The notes under the pieces: model-generated | The model's input: only the letters and a program-made list of their open reading frames with translations | Databases searched by the model: none | Told to the model about the DNA's origin: nothing | Shown here: piece after piece, positions 7,516-17,113 of the stretch | How positions within the stretch are numbered: position 1 is the stretch's first letter | Layout: each line of letters begins with the position of its first letter | Made by a program: the position numbers and the translations under genes | Source of the DNA: JAJVID01 sp036565725 | GTDB lineage: Bacteria; Acidobacteriota; Blastocatellia; RBC074 | Direction: 5' to 3' | NCBI GenBank assembly: GCA_036565725.1 | Contig: DATCXQ010000582.1 | Coordinates: forward strand, 1-28,154 | Length of the DNA stretch: 28,154 bases

Positions 7516-7852
7516 TTTCTCTCTCCTTGGGAATGGGTTGGTATTGAAATCAGATTCACCGCGTTCGCGGTCTATACATTTCGACAGTAGGTTGGTGATG
7601 TAACCACGATGAAAGTTTCACCCTTGAGCCGACCTTATCGTGTAATTTTTAGACCGTTTATCCGATATGGGTAGAAGAAAGCTACATTAGAGGTAGTCGC
7701 AATTCCAGCCCTGATTCGCGTATGTTGAAAAATAGCGGGACTTATCTTTATCAAGCCCCGTGCGAGGCTCAGGGCCTGGTCGTGGCGCCCTGATTGCTGT
7801 GTTTTTTCGGGCTCTCCATTTTTACTTGCTTCATTGTGAAGGAGGAAAACCA
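7516..7852. other. Divergent spacer between envelope genes
   Basis: This 337-bp spacer holds the 5' regions of the DUF4097 gene (leftward) and the glycine-zipper gene (rightward). On the minus side there is an ECF-like promoter candidate at 7594-7620. On the plus side TTGAAA at 7725-7730 is a possible -35, but no good -10 follows at 17 bp. An AT-rich block at 7640-7690 separates the two halves. I find no supported ORF or RNA gene in it. Confidence 0.5.
7594..7620 (-). promoter_or_regulatory. Possible ECF-sigma promoter for the DUF4097 gene
   Basis: On the minus strand TGAAACTTTC (7620-7611) resembles the GAAAC/GGAAC -35 box of extracytoplasmic-function sigma promoters. The -10 region near 7594-7601 is not a clean match. 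The only support is sequence resemblance and the envelope nature of the target gene. Confidence 0.3.
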
Positions 7853-8461
7853 ATGACTAAATCGCAAAGAATATTGGCTATTGTGTTGGGCGCGGCGATG
7901 CTGATTTCGGGTTTCGCGTTCGGACGAATGGCCGAAACACCCAAAACGACGGCTGAAGAGGGCAAAGCCGCCTTAGCGACGGCGGCGCCGTCGAGTTCGC
8001 CAATTCCCGAAGCCTCGCCAGTGGCGCCCGCAGAGACAACTGCGGCCGCGAGTGAGGGCCAGGCTTTCTACTTGAGCGACTTCAAAACGGGTTACACGGA
8101 CGGCTACAACGCAGGGAAGAGTGGCCAATCGTCCAGCGTCACTAGCACCACCCGCGCTGGTTATAACGACGGGTTCAAGGATGGATACGCTGACGGTTAT
8201 CAGGCGCGAGCCAACCAGAGCGCCGCTCGGCCTGTCAGCCGCGCCACCCGACAGGAAGTGGTCTATCGCTCGTCGGGCGGGTCCGTAAGACGCCGTGGCG
8301 ATTCCAAGCTTAAAACCGTCTTGACGATAGCCGCCCCTGCGGCCATCGGCGCCGGCATCGGCGCTGCGGCTGGCGGAGGAAGAGGCGCTGCGGCCGGGGC
8401 GTTGATCGGCGGTGGCGGCGGCGCGTTGTACCATGTGCTCAAGAACCGCAATCGCGACTGA
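7853..8461 (+). CDS. Glycine-zipper envelope protein with DGY repeats
   Basis: This 202-residue protein begins with a signal peptide or membrane anchor (ILAIVLGAAMLISGFAFG, residues 7-24), then an Ala/Pro/Thr-rich linker. Two imperfect repeats rich in Gly, Tyr and Asp follow (TGYTDGYNAGKSG and AGYNDGFKDGYADGYQA), then a Ser/Arg-rich spacer and a C-terminal glycine-zipper segment (AAIGAGIGAAAGGGRGAAAGALIGGG) of the kind that packs membrane helices. I use the ATG at 7853 because GGAGG precedes it; an upstream in-frame start lacks a ribosome-binding site. Function is unknown; a cell-envelope or stress role is inferred. A strong terminator follows 55 bp after the stop. Confidence 0.85.
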   Translation: MTKSQRILAIVLGAAMLISGFAFGRMAETPKTTAEEGKAALATAAPSSSPIPEASPVAPAETTAAASEGQAFYLSDFKTGYTDGYNAGKSGQSSSVTSTTRAGYNDGFKDGYADGYQARANQSAARPVSRATRQEVVYRSSGGSVRRRGDSKLKTVLTIAAPAAIGAGIGAAAGGGRGAAAGALIGGGGGALYHVLKNRNRD

Positions 8462-8516
8462 TTGTTTCCGGGGATTGCGGCCTAAGCCAACACCCGCAAA
8501 CACAGTCTTTCTCTCT

Positions 8517-8542
8517 GGGCTGCCATCACGGCAGCCCTTTTT
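8517..8542 (+). terminator. Rho-independent terminator of the glycine-zipper gene
   Basis: GGGCTGCC-ATCAC-GGCAGCCC forms an eight-base-pair GC-rich stem with a five-base loop and is followed directly by TTTTT. It sits 55 bp downstream of the stop at 8461 and isolates this gene from the ATPase gene. Confidence 0.92.
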
Positions 8543-8543
8543 C

Positions 8544-8572
8544 TTGCGCCGCCCGCCGTCGAGGGTTAAGAT
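8544..8572 (+). promoter_or_regulatory. Sigma-70-like promoter for the AAA ATPase gene
   Basis: TTGCGC at 8544-8549 is followed after exactly 17 bp by TAAGAT at 8567-8572. Transcription would start near 8579, giving a leader of about 97 nt that contains the hairpin at 8588-8641. It begins immediately after the preceding terminator. Confidence 0.55.
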
Positions 8573-8587
8573 CAAAACACCATATGC

Positions 8588-8641
8588 CGTATGGCGCCCG
8601 GGAGCGCAAGCATCCTTGCCCGCGCTCCCGAACGCCGTACG
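8588..8641. repeat. Hairpin in the leader of the AAA ATPase gene
   Basis: GGGAGCGC and its partner GCGCTCCC flank a short loop rich in CAAG/CTTG, and the stem is extended outward by CGTATGGCGC pairing with degenerate GCGCCGTACG-like sequence. It falls between the predicted transcription start and the ATG at 8676. Confidence 0.6.
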
Positions 8642-8675
8642 TGGCGACAGTTTTTCTTCAAGGATTTCTACAACA

Positions 8676-10199
8676 ATGTCTCTACCGCAAACTCTGGGCG
8701 AGTTGAAAGCGGCGGGATTCCGCACTCGCCCGGTTAAAGACGAAATCCGTCAAAACCTGATCAAGGCGCTCCGCGGCGGCGACGATCTTTTTACGCGTAA
8801 AGACGACAAAGGAAAAGTCACCAGTCGCATAGTCGGTTACGAAGACACCGTCATTCCGCAGATCATCAACGCGCTGCTGGCCAGACACAACATCATCCTG
8901 CTCGGGCTGCGCGGCCAGGCCAAGAGCCGCATCCTGCGCGAATTGACCTCTTTGCTCGACGACGAGATCCCGATCATCGCGGGGTCGGAGATCAACGACG
9001 ACCCGTTCCGTCCTATCAGCGCTTACGGCAAACGACTCATCGCCGAAAAAGGGGACGACACGCCGATCGCCTGGATCACCCCCGACGCGAGATACGTTGA
9101 AAAGCTGGCGACGCCCGACGTGACCATCGCGGACATCATCGGCGACGTCGACCCGATCAAGGCCGCGCGTGGGGGGCATCTGCTCTCGGATGAGTTGACG
9201 ATACATTTCGGCTTGCTACCGCGCGCCAACCGAGGCATCTTCGCCATCAACGAACTGCCCGATCTGGCCGGGAAGATTCAAGTCGGGTTGTTCAACATTA
9301 TGCAGGAAGGCGACGTACAGATTAAGGGTTACCCCATAAGGCTGCCGCTAGACGTGTTGCTGGTCTTCTCGGCTAACCCCGAAGATTACACGGCGCGAGG
9401 CAAAATCATCACGCCGCTCAAAGACCGCATCGGCTCCGAAATTCAGACCCATTACCCGGCCTCGATCAAGGAAGGCGTCGAGATCACGAAGCAGGAGGCG
9501 TGGACCAATCGCCATCGCGATTACCGCGGCTCTCCTTATTATTACCAATTGACTTTTTTGATCCCGAAGGCCATCCGCGAAATTGTCGAACAGATCGCGT
9601 TCATCGCGCGCGAGGACAAACGCGTCGATAAGCGCTCCGGCGTCAGCCAGCGCCTGCCTATCAGCGTCATGGAGAGCGTCGTGTCAAACGCCGAGCGGCG
9701 CGCTTTATTGAACCATCAGAGCGTGGCCACCCCGCGCGTCAGCGACGTTTACGCCGCGATCCCGGCGATCACCGGCAAGATTGAGCTTGAATACGAGGGC
9801 GAACAGATCGGGGCCGAACGAATCGCGCGCGACCTGATTCGCAAAGCATGCGGCGAAGTCTTCGGCTCGATCTTCGCCGGAATCGATTTCCGACAGACGC
9901 TCGACCACTTCAATCAGGGAAACACGCTGACGGTCAGCGATATGACGGCCGACAAAGAAGCTCTCAGGGAATTTCAGGGAGTGAGCGGCCTGGTCGAAGC
10001 CGTCCGCAGCGGTAAGGTCGAAAAGGAGGCGGACGGCGCGCTCGTTTCGGCCTGCGAACTGGCGATGGAAGGACTTTGCGCCTTGAAGAAATTGGCGCGG
10101 ACCGAAGAACACGGCGACATTAGTTATGGCCGCGTCACTCCCGAACGCACGCAACGCAAACAGAATTTCGACGATTGGACGGGCGGAAGATTGAACTGA
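8676..10199 (+). CDS. MoxR/magnesium-chelatase-like AAA+ ATPase
   Basis: This 507-residue protein has one AAA+ module of the MoxR/ChlI type. The P-loop reads GLRGQAKSR (about residue 76). The Walker B segment reads RGIFAINELPDL, with Asn where Asp is usual. The following block (QVGLFNIMQEGDVQIKGYPIRLP) is the helix-2-insert region typical of chelatase-like ATPases, and SANPEDYTARGKIITPLKDRIG provides sensor 1 and the arginine-finger region. The C-terminal third is helical and Glu-rich. The open frame extends upstream to 8412, but that part overlaps the previous gene, a terminator and a promoter, so I start at 8676; AAGGA lies about 11 bases upstream. Such ATPases usually remodel targets together with a VWA-domain partner, which is not in this window. 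Confidence 0.85.
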   Translation: MSLPQTLGELKAAGFRTRPVKDEIRQNLIKALRGGDDLFTRKDDKGKVTSRIVGYEDTVIPQIINALLARHNIILLGLRGQAKSRILRELTSLLDDEIPIIAGSEINDDPFRPISAYGKRLIAEKGDDTPIAWITPDARYVEKLATPDVTIADIIGDVDPIKAARGGHLLSDELTIHFGLLPRANRGIFAINELPDLAGKIQVGLFNIMQEGDVQIKGYPIRLPLDVLLVFSANPEDYTARGKIITPLKDRIGSEIQTHYPASIKEGVEITKQEAWTNRHRDYRGSPYYYQLTFLIPKAIREIVEQIAFIAREDKRVDKRSGVSQRLPISVMESVVSNAERRALLNHQSVATPRVSDVYAAIPAITGKIELEYEGEQIGAERIARDLIRKACGEVFGSIFAGIDFRQTLDHFNQGNTLTVSDMTADKEALREFQGVSGLVEAVRSGKVEKEADGALVSACELAMEGLCALKKLARTEEHGDISYGRVTPERTQRKQNFDDWTGGRLN

Positions 10200-10239
10200 G
10201 AACGATGTGCCGCTCACAAGGATTTCCCACAGGAGGCCT

Positions 10240-12036
<1,797 letters not shown>

Positions 12037-12077
12037 GAGCATCTTTACAACACGAAGTCCGCGGCGGCTACCTGGCG

Positions 12078-12770
12078 TTATGCGACTTCGTTCTCTCCAG
12101 CTTCAACTCTCAACCGGTTGACCAGCAAATGCGCCTGCCGCGTCGGTTCAGGCAGTCGGTATTTGGTTGTAGACCGCAGGACCAGGTCCACAGCCGAATC
12201 GAGATCCATTAGATGGCCTGGTGAAACGTAGACCGGAGCGACTTTGCTCTTCGTACGCAGCGCGACCCCCACCTGTTCGCCCTTATCGACCAGAGGCGAC
12301 CTGCTTCCCGCTTCAAGTCCGAGCTCGCCGTATCTGCCCACCAGAATGCTCTTGGCGCAACCGATTGTCGGCCAATCGAGCAATACGCCGACGTGGCAGG
12401 CGATGCCGAAGCGTCGCGGATGAGCTACTCCCTGCCCGTCGAACATTAAGACGTCGGGTTTCGTTTTGAGCTTCTCCCACGCTTCGAGCAACGAAGGCGC
12501 CTCGCGGAAGCTCAGCAGCCCCGGCACGTAAGGGAATTTCGCCACGCTGCGAACGCCGGCGGTTTCGACTATTCGCAAATCGGGCAGACTCAAAACGACT
12601 ATGCCGGCGTATACCGTTTCGGAAAATTTGTTGTACGAAATGTCCGCCCCGGCGATCGCGCCCACCGGCCGCGCGAGTGGGCGCAGGCGAACCATATAAC
12701 GCATCCGCTGCTGAACCTCGACGGCTTCGCCGGGCGTCAGGTCCCATCTGTGCAATGGAAGTGAAGTCAT
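12078..12770 (-). CDS. nfi: Endonuclease V
   Basis: This 230-residue protein is endonuclease V, which nicks DNA (and RNA in some species) one nucleotide 3' of deaminated bases such as inosine. Active-site residues line up: D43 (GADIS), E90 in the signature YVPGLLSFRE, D111 in MFDGQG and H117, close to the D43/E89/D110 pattern of the Thermotoga enzyme. The wedge-forming Tyr is in PYVPG at about residue 81. Length is typical. It lies 28 bp downstream of the FKBP gene on the same strand, in likely co-transcription, and its 3' end converges with the amidase gene 41 bp away. Confidence 0.95.
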   Translation of the reverse strand: MTSLPLHRWDLTPGEAVEVQQRMRYMVRLRPLARPVGAIAGADISYNKFSETVYAGIVVLSLPDLRIVETAGVRSVAKFPYVPGLLSFREAPSLLEAWEKLKTKPDVLMFDGQGVAHPRRFGIACHVGVLLDWPTIGCAKSILVGRYGELGLEAGSRSPLVDKGEQVGVALRTKSKVAPVYVSPGHLMDLDSAVDLVLRSTTKYRLPEPTRQAHLLVNRLRVEAGENEVA

Positions 12771-12798
12771 GGGCGGTAGCGATTACGCCTTAATATCT

Positions 12799-13230
12799 CT
12801 ATGCCGCGATTTCGACCAGCGTCAAAGAAAAATGCAGCGTCTCGCCGGCGAGGAGGTGGTTTGCGTCTAGCGTGACCGTCGCGTCGGTGAGATCAGTGAT
12901 GGTCAGTGGGATATTGCCATCAGGAGTGCGCATTTCTATATGCATGCCGACTTCCGGCTCGGCGCCGCCGAGGTTGAATTGGCCGCGATCAATAGTCTGC
13001 ACCAATTCCTCGATACGGTTTCCATATGCCTGTTCCGGCTCAATGACGACGTCTTTAGTCTCGCCGACCTGCATTCCCAGCAACGCCTGATCGAAGCCGG
13101 GAATTACCTCTCCCGCGCCGACGGTGAAGGCCAGCGGCTCAGCGCCTTCTGACGAATCGAAGACTTCTCCGTTGTCAAGTTTGCCGGTGTAATGAACCTT
13201 CACAGTGTCGCCACTTTTAACTGTAGACAT
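12799..13230 (-). CDS. SlyD-like FKBP-type peptidyl-prolyl isomerase
   Basis: This 143-residue protein is a cytoplasmic prolyl isomerase/chaperone. FKBP-domain motifs VKVHYTGKLDNGEVFDSS and VGAGEVIPGFDQALLGM flank the active-site region at residues 8-55. AYGNR and the following approximately 50 residues form the inserted flap domain, and the domain closes with DANHLLAGETLHFSLTLVEI, the SlyD family end. No His/Cys-rich metal tail is present, unlike E. coli SlyD. GGAG precedes the start. It begins the minus-strand pair with endonuclease V. Confidence 0.95.
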   Translation of the reverse strand: MSTVKSGDTVKVHYTGKLDNGEVFDSSEGAEPLAFTVGAGEVIPGFDQALLGMQVGETKDVVIEPEQAYGNRIEELVQTIDRGQFNLGGAEPEVGMHIEMRTPDGNIPLTITDLTDATVTLDANHLLAGETLHFSLTLVEIAA

Positions 13231-13305
13231 TTGATTCTCCTATCGATTGTTAAAAATGCTCACGCAGGCAGCATCGCACAGCGATGGGTAAAAATCCAGC
13301 AGCCT

Positions 13306-13364
13306 AAGGTGGGACGGGCTTCAGTATGCGTAGGTTGGGCGCATACTGAAGCCCGTCCCACCTT
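13306..13364. repeat. Perfect 25-bp inverted repeat with 9-nt loop
   Basis: Positions 13306-13330 are the exact reverse complement of 13340-13364; the loop TAGGTTGGG lies between. The stem is about 60 percent GC and interrupts the divergent spacer between the FKBP gene (leftward) and the dehydrogenase gene (rightward), ending 34 bp before the latter's ATG. Perfect pairing over 25 bp suggests recent origin or selection. It is not followed by a T-run in either direction. Confidence 0.95.
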
Positions 13365-13398
13365 GAAAACGGCGCGCGATTGCCTTATCAACGTCGGA

Positions 13399-14346
13399 AT
13401 GAAAGCGTTGCGGGTTGAAGATAACAAGCTGAAGCTGACCGATTCGGCCGTCCCGCGCCGCGAGGGCGAGGCGCTGGTGCGGATGACGATGGCGGGAATT
13501 TGCAACACTGACATCGAGATCGCGCGCGGCTACGCCGACTTTCGTGGCACGCTCGGACATGAGTTTGTCGGCGTCGTCGAGGAGTCTCCCGACAGGTCGC
13601 AAATCGGCCGCCGCGTCGTGGGCGAAATCAATGTGGGCTGCGGACAATGCGCTCTTTGCCGCGAGAATGATCCGCGCCATTGTCCGGATCGAACCGCGCT
13701 CGGCATTCGCGGACGCGACGGGGCGTTCGCAGAGTATTTGAGCCTGCCGTCGCGAAATCTGCTGGTTGTGCCTGATGACGTCAGCGACCGGCAGGCCGTC
13801 TTCACCGAGCCGCTGGCCGCCGCGCTCGCGATCCTTGACCAGGTCGAGATCCGCGCTTCACACCGCGTCGCCGTCGTCGGCGACGGCAAACTGGGACAAT
13901 TGATTTCGCGCGTGATCGCGGGGACTGGGTGCGATCTGACTCTGATCGGAAAACATGACGCCAAGCTGGAACTCGCGGCGCGCGCCGGAGTCAAAACGGC
14001 TAAACTCGACGGCACGAAGGCGCAGGGCTTCGATTTCGTGGTCGAAGCGAGCGGATCGTCGGGCGGAATGGAGATTGCGCTCGATTTGATCCGGCCGCGC
14101 GGCGCGATTATCCTGAAGTCCACTTTTCGCGGAGCGGTCCGATTCGACACTTCCAGGATAGTCGTTAATGAGGTCAGCGTGGTCGGGTCGCGCTGCGGGC
14201 GTTTTGAAACCGCGCTCCGGATGCTCGAATCCGGCGGTATAGACGTTGAGCCGCTCGTCGCGCGCGAATACCAACTGGCCGACGGCATCGAAGCGATGGC
14301 CGAAGCCGCGCGGCCGGGGACTCTCAAAGTATTGTTGACGAATTGA
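13399..14346 (+). CDS. Zinc-type medium-chain dehydrogenase (alcohol dehydrogenase-like)
   Basis: This 315-residue protein is a medium-chain dehydrogenase of the zinc-dependent class (threonine/sorbitol dehydrogenase-like, COG1063). Catalytic zinc ligands are visible in GICNTDIEIARGY (Cys) and TLGHEFVGVVEE (His-Glu). The structural zinc lobe has CGQCALCRENDPRHC. The Rossmann motif is VAVVGDGKLGQL at about residue 158. The ATG at 13399 is chosen because the family starts there; the open frame upstream runs through the hairpin at 13306-13364. The ribosome-binding site is weak. It is followed after 3 bp by the alpha/beta hydrolase gene and then the protease gene. Substrate is unknown. Confidence 0.88.
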   Translation: MKALRVEDNKLKLTDSAVPRREGEALVRMTMAGICNTDIEIARGYADFRGTLGHEFVGVVEESPDRSQIGRRVVGEINVGCGQCALCRENDPRHCPDRTALGIRGRDGAFAEYLSLPSRNLLVVPDDVSDRQAVFTEPLAAALAILDQVEIRASHRVAVVGDGKLGQLISRVIAGTGCDLTLIGKHDAKLELAARAGVKTAKLDGTKAQGFDFVVEASGSSGGMEIALDLIRPRGAIILKSTFRGAVRFDTSRIVVNEVSVVGSRCGRFETALRMLESGGIDVEPLVAREYQLADGIEAMAEAARPGTLKVLLTN

Positions 14347-14349
14347 TCT

Positions 14350-15003
14350 ATGTATCCGGCGGGAAATCTTTTTATTCCGGCGACTCACGGGCGGTTGGAA
14401 GCGATCTATCGCCCGAAAAGCAATCAGGCCGAGCGGGCGGCGCTGGTACTGCATCCGCACCCGCTGCACGGCGGCACGATGCACAACAAGGTTGTCTTCC
14501 GCGCGGCGAAGGCTTTGAACGAATGCGGCTTCGAGACTCTGCGGTTCAACTTCCGCGGCGTCGGGCTGAGCACCGGTGAGTTCGACGAAGGGCGCGGCGA
14601 ATGCGCCGACGCCCAGGTCGCGCTCGATTACCTTCTCGACAGCCAGCCGAACGCGCGCGAAGTCATCGTCGCCGGTTTTTCTTTCGGCTCCATCGTCGGA
14701 TTGAGAGTGGGCTGTTCGGACGAGCGCGTAGACAAATTGATCGCCATCGGGACGCCGGCGCGGATGAGCAATCTGGATTTCATCGCTAGTTGCGCGAAAC
14801 CGAAACTCTTCATCCACGGGACCGAAGATGATGTCGCGCCGCTCGCGCCGCTCGAAGAGTTTCTGTCCACGCTGCCCGCCGGCGACGACTTCGAGCTAGT
14901 ACAAATCGCAGGCGCCGGACATTTCTTCGACAATCATGCCGTTGAATTGATGCGGGCCGTCAAGAATTTCGTCGGCGACGCCACTACTGCCAAGGAACGG
15001 TGA
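14350..15003 (+). CDS. Alpha/beta hydrolase (COG2945-like)
   Basis: This 217-residue protein is a small serine hydrolase. It has the family motif HPHPLHGGTMHNKVV (residues 35-49), then FNFRGVGLSTG, the nucleophile elbow GFSFGS, an acidic region in HGTEDDVAPL, and the catalytic His in GAGHFFD. This arrangement matches COG2945-type dipeptidyl-peptidase-like or esterase proteins of roughly 210 residues. The start is just three bases after the dehydrogenase stop, so translation is probably coupled. Substrate is unknown. Confidence 0.9.
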   Translation: MYPAGNLFIPATHGRLEAIYRPKSNQAERAALVLHPHPLHGGTMHNKVVFRAAKALNECGFETLRFNFRGVGLSTGEFDEGRGECADAQVALDYLLDSQPNAREVIVAGFSFGSIVGLRVGCSDERVDKLIAIGTPARMSNLDFIASCAKPKLFIHGTEDDVAPLAPLEEFLSTLPAGDDFELVQIAGAGHFFDNHAVELMRAVKNFVGDATTAKER

Positions 15004-15009
15004 TTTGTT

Positions 15010-16191
15010 ATGGGGTTAAAGCAGTTTCAACTAGGTCGCATCTTCGGCATTCCGTTGATCATTGATTACAGCTGGCCGCCGGTCGTCGTGTTGCACATCT
15101 GGGTGGTGTCGAGATTTTGGCTGGTCACCGAAGTCCAACCTCCGCTCTCGCCCTGGCATAACCTGATCATCGGAAGCGCCATCACCGCGCTCTTCTTCGC
15201 CTCCGTCTTGATCCATGAACTCTCGCATGCCTTCGTGGCCAAGATGGATGGCATCCGTATTCAAGACATCCAATTACACATTTTCGGCGGATGGGCGCGG
15301 CTCATCGGAGAGCCGCCTACGCCGATGGCCGAACTGCGCATCGCCGTGGCGGGGCCGATAAGCTCGTTCCTGTTGGCGACTTTCTTCTGGCTGTGGCTGT
15401 TAGCGGTGGAACGCCTGAGCGGCGGGTCTACGGCGGCGCAGGCCGCCGGCGCGGCCTTTCTCTATCTGGCTGCGGCCAATTTTTTTCTGGCGACGTTCAA
15501 TCTGCTGCCGGGGTTACCACTCGACGGCGGAAGAGCTTTGCGCGCGATCCTCTGGCAGAGGCGTAAAGACATCCTTTCGGCCACGCGCACGGCCATGAAA
15601 CTCGGCGTCTGCTTGGCCTACCTGCTCATCTCTTACGGATTGTTGCTGGCCGCGTCCGCAGCCATGCGTGGAAGATTTTTGCAGGATTTTACGGGCGCGG
15701 CCTGGTTGCTTATACTGGGCGTATTCCTGAAATCGGCGGCGGAAAACGATTACCGCTACCGCGAACAGCAATCCGCAGGCGAGCAAACCCGGCGCGATGA
15801 CGGCAAGCAGTGGGACATCGACGGCACGGTCGGCGCTGTGATGCGGTCGCCCGCCGTGAGCGTACCGCCGGAGCTGTCGGTCGCGGAATTTATCGATCAA
15901 ATCCTAGCCGCCCACCGCCATACCCATTTTCCCGTGGCGCGCGACGGGCGGTTGCACGGCGTCCTCTCGCTCGACAGATTACGCGAAGAGCCGCAGGAGA
16001 AATGGGAGCGACTGACCATCGGCGAGGTGATGGACCCGATAGACGAATCTCTGTTCATCACCGTACGCGCCTCCCTTGAACATGCGCGGCATAAACTGGA
16101 CATGAACAGCCTCGGATTCCTGGCCGTCATCGATCAGGACGGCCTACTCATAGGCCACCTCAACGCGAAGGATCTGGAGAAAGCCGCGTGA
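15010..16191 (+). CDS. Site-2-protease-like M50 metalloprotease with C-terminal CBS pair
   Basis: This 393-residue integral membrane protease has the zinc motif HELSH (H69, E70, H73) in a membrane helix and the second motif LPGLPLDGGRALR containing the third zinc ligand Asp. Several hydrophobic helices span about residues 15-250. A hydrophilic linker and two CBS domains (about 275-330 and 335-390; the first begins VGAVMRSPAVSVPPELSV, the second IGEVMDPIDES) follow. This is the S2P/Rip3-like class, where the CBS pair may sense adenine nucleotides. Members cut transmembrane anti-sigma factors or signal peptides; no such partner is visible nearby. It closes the dehydrogenase-hydrolase-protease unit, six bases after the hydrolase stop. 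Confidence 0.93.
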   Translation: MGLKQFQLGRIFGIPLIIDYSWPPVVVLHIWVVSRFWLVTEVQPPLSPWHNLIIGSAITALFFASVLIHELSHAFVAKMDGIRIQDIQLHIFGGWARLIGEPPTPMAELRIAVAGPISSFLLATFFWLWLLAVERLSGGSTAAQAAGAAFLYLAAANFFLATFNLLPGLPLDGGRALRAILWQRRKDILSATRTAMKLGVCLAYLLISYGLLLAASAAMRGRFLQDFTGAAWLLILGVFLKSAAENDYRYREQQSAGEQTRRDDGKQWDIDGTVGAVMRSPAVSVPPELSVAEFIDQILAAHRHTHFPVARDGRLHGVLSLDRLREEPQEKWERLTIGEVMDPIDESLFITVRASLEHARHKLDMNSLGFLAVIDQDGLLIGHLNAKDLEKAA

Positions 16192-16220
16192 ACTGCCCCT
16201 GCAAAAGTCTCGGGCAACGG

Positions 16221-16249
16221 TTGACGCGCTTAAGTAGTTTGGCTAACAT
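16221..16249 (+). promoter_or_regulatory. Sigma-70 promoter for tRNA-Ala
   Basis: TTGACG at 16221-16226 and TAACAT at 16244-16249 are separated by exactly 17 bp. The predicted start near 16256 coincides with the base of a 7-bp stem (GCCCTTG at 16256-16262 pairing with CAAGGGC at 16265-16271), and mature tRNA begins 53 nt later. Confidence 0.7.
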
Positions 16250-16308
16250 ATTGTCGCCCTTGGACAAGGGCAACGTTCTCGACCATTAGGATATGAATAG
16301 CTAGATGT

Positions 16309-16382
<74 letters not shown>

Positions 16383-16634
16383 CTTCCTTCCTCAAATCAT
16401 CAATGCGCTTCTCAAATTCGTAGTCATTTCCCCGGAGAACCTTTTGTCGCTGGTTGTTCCTTATTTCTAAATATATGAGATAGCCCTGTGTTTGATTGCG
16501 GCAAAATCGCTAAATATGGCGTCTGGCAAATTTCTCCGCGCTATTGCACAATTATGGCTTGGTTATGCCAATCTGATCACAGTGACAATGCGCAGCAAGG
16601 CCCCTCTTCCAAACTCGAACGAAATGGATCGGCT

Positions 16635-17093
16635 ATGACAACTACAGGACCGAATATCGGCCAGTTGGCGCCGGAGATCGATCTCCTGGACGGCAACGGC
16701 GAAAGATGGACATTGAGCGGCGCGCGCGGCAAGGTAGTCGCGCTGTTTTTCTACCCGGGCGATGAGACGCCAGTCTGCACCAAGCAGTTGTGCAGCGTGC
16801 GCGACAACTGGGCGCGTTATCAGCAGACGGACGCCCAGGTCATCGGCGTCAACACCGACTCGGTGGAGAAGCACCGCCGCTTCGCGGCGAATCACAAGCT
16901 GCCGATGCGGCTGCTTTCGGATTCCGAGGGCAAGACCGTTCGCGATTACGACATGAAGAACCTGATCGGCACGCGGCGCGGCGTGATCGTGATAGACAGG
17001 GAGGGCGTCATCCGCTTCCGCAAAGTCGTGATGCCGATCTTCCGTCATACTGACGACGAAGTCCTCGACGCGATCAATGAGGCCTCTAAATAA
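16635..17093 (+). CDS. bcp: Peroxiredoxin, PrxQ/Bcp subfamily
   Basis: This 152-residue thioredoxin-fold peroxidase reduces hydroperoxides. The active-site motif FFYPGDETPVCTKQLC gives peroxidatic C48 and a resolving Cys five residues later (C53), the atypical two-cysteine arrangement of PrxQ/Bcp. The segment GARGKVVALFFYPG and the ending EVLDAINEASK are typical. The open frame continues upstream to 16488, but homology begins at the ATG at 16635; the ribosome-binding site is weak. A candidate promoter lies upstream (TTGATT at 16492-16497 and TATGGC at 16515-16520, 17 bp apart). It lies 20 bp before the phosphatase gene and may be co-transcribed with it. Confidence 0.92.
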   Translation: MTTTGPNIGQLAPEIDLLDGNGERWTLSGARGKVVALFFYPGDETPVCTKQLCSVRDNWARYQQTDAQVIGVNTDSVEKHRRFAANHKLPMRLLSDSEGKTVRDYDMKNLIGTRRGVIVIDREGVIRFRKVVMPIFRHTDDEVLDAINEASK

Positions 17094-17113
17094 ATCCTGA
17101 ACTGCTTTTGATT

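Noticed and set aside
8412..8675. N-terminal extension of the AAA ATPase reading frame
   Set aside because: It overlaps the previous gene's end, a clear terminator and a promoter; the conserved protein starts at 8676.
13858..14817. 319-codon minus-strand frame opposite the dehydrogenase and hydrolase genes
   Set aside because: It spans the junction of two genes with intact catalytic motifs, so it is a complementary-strand artefact.
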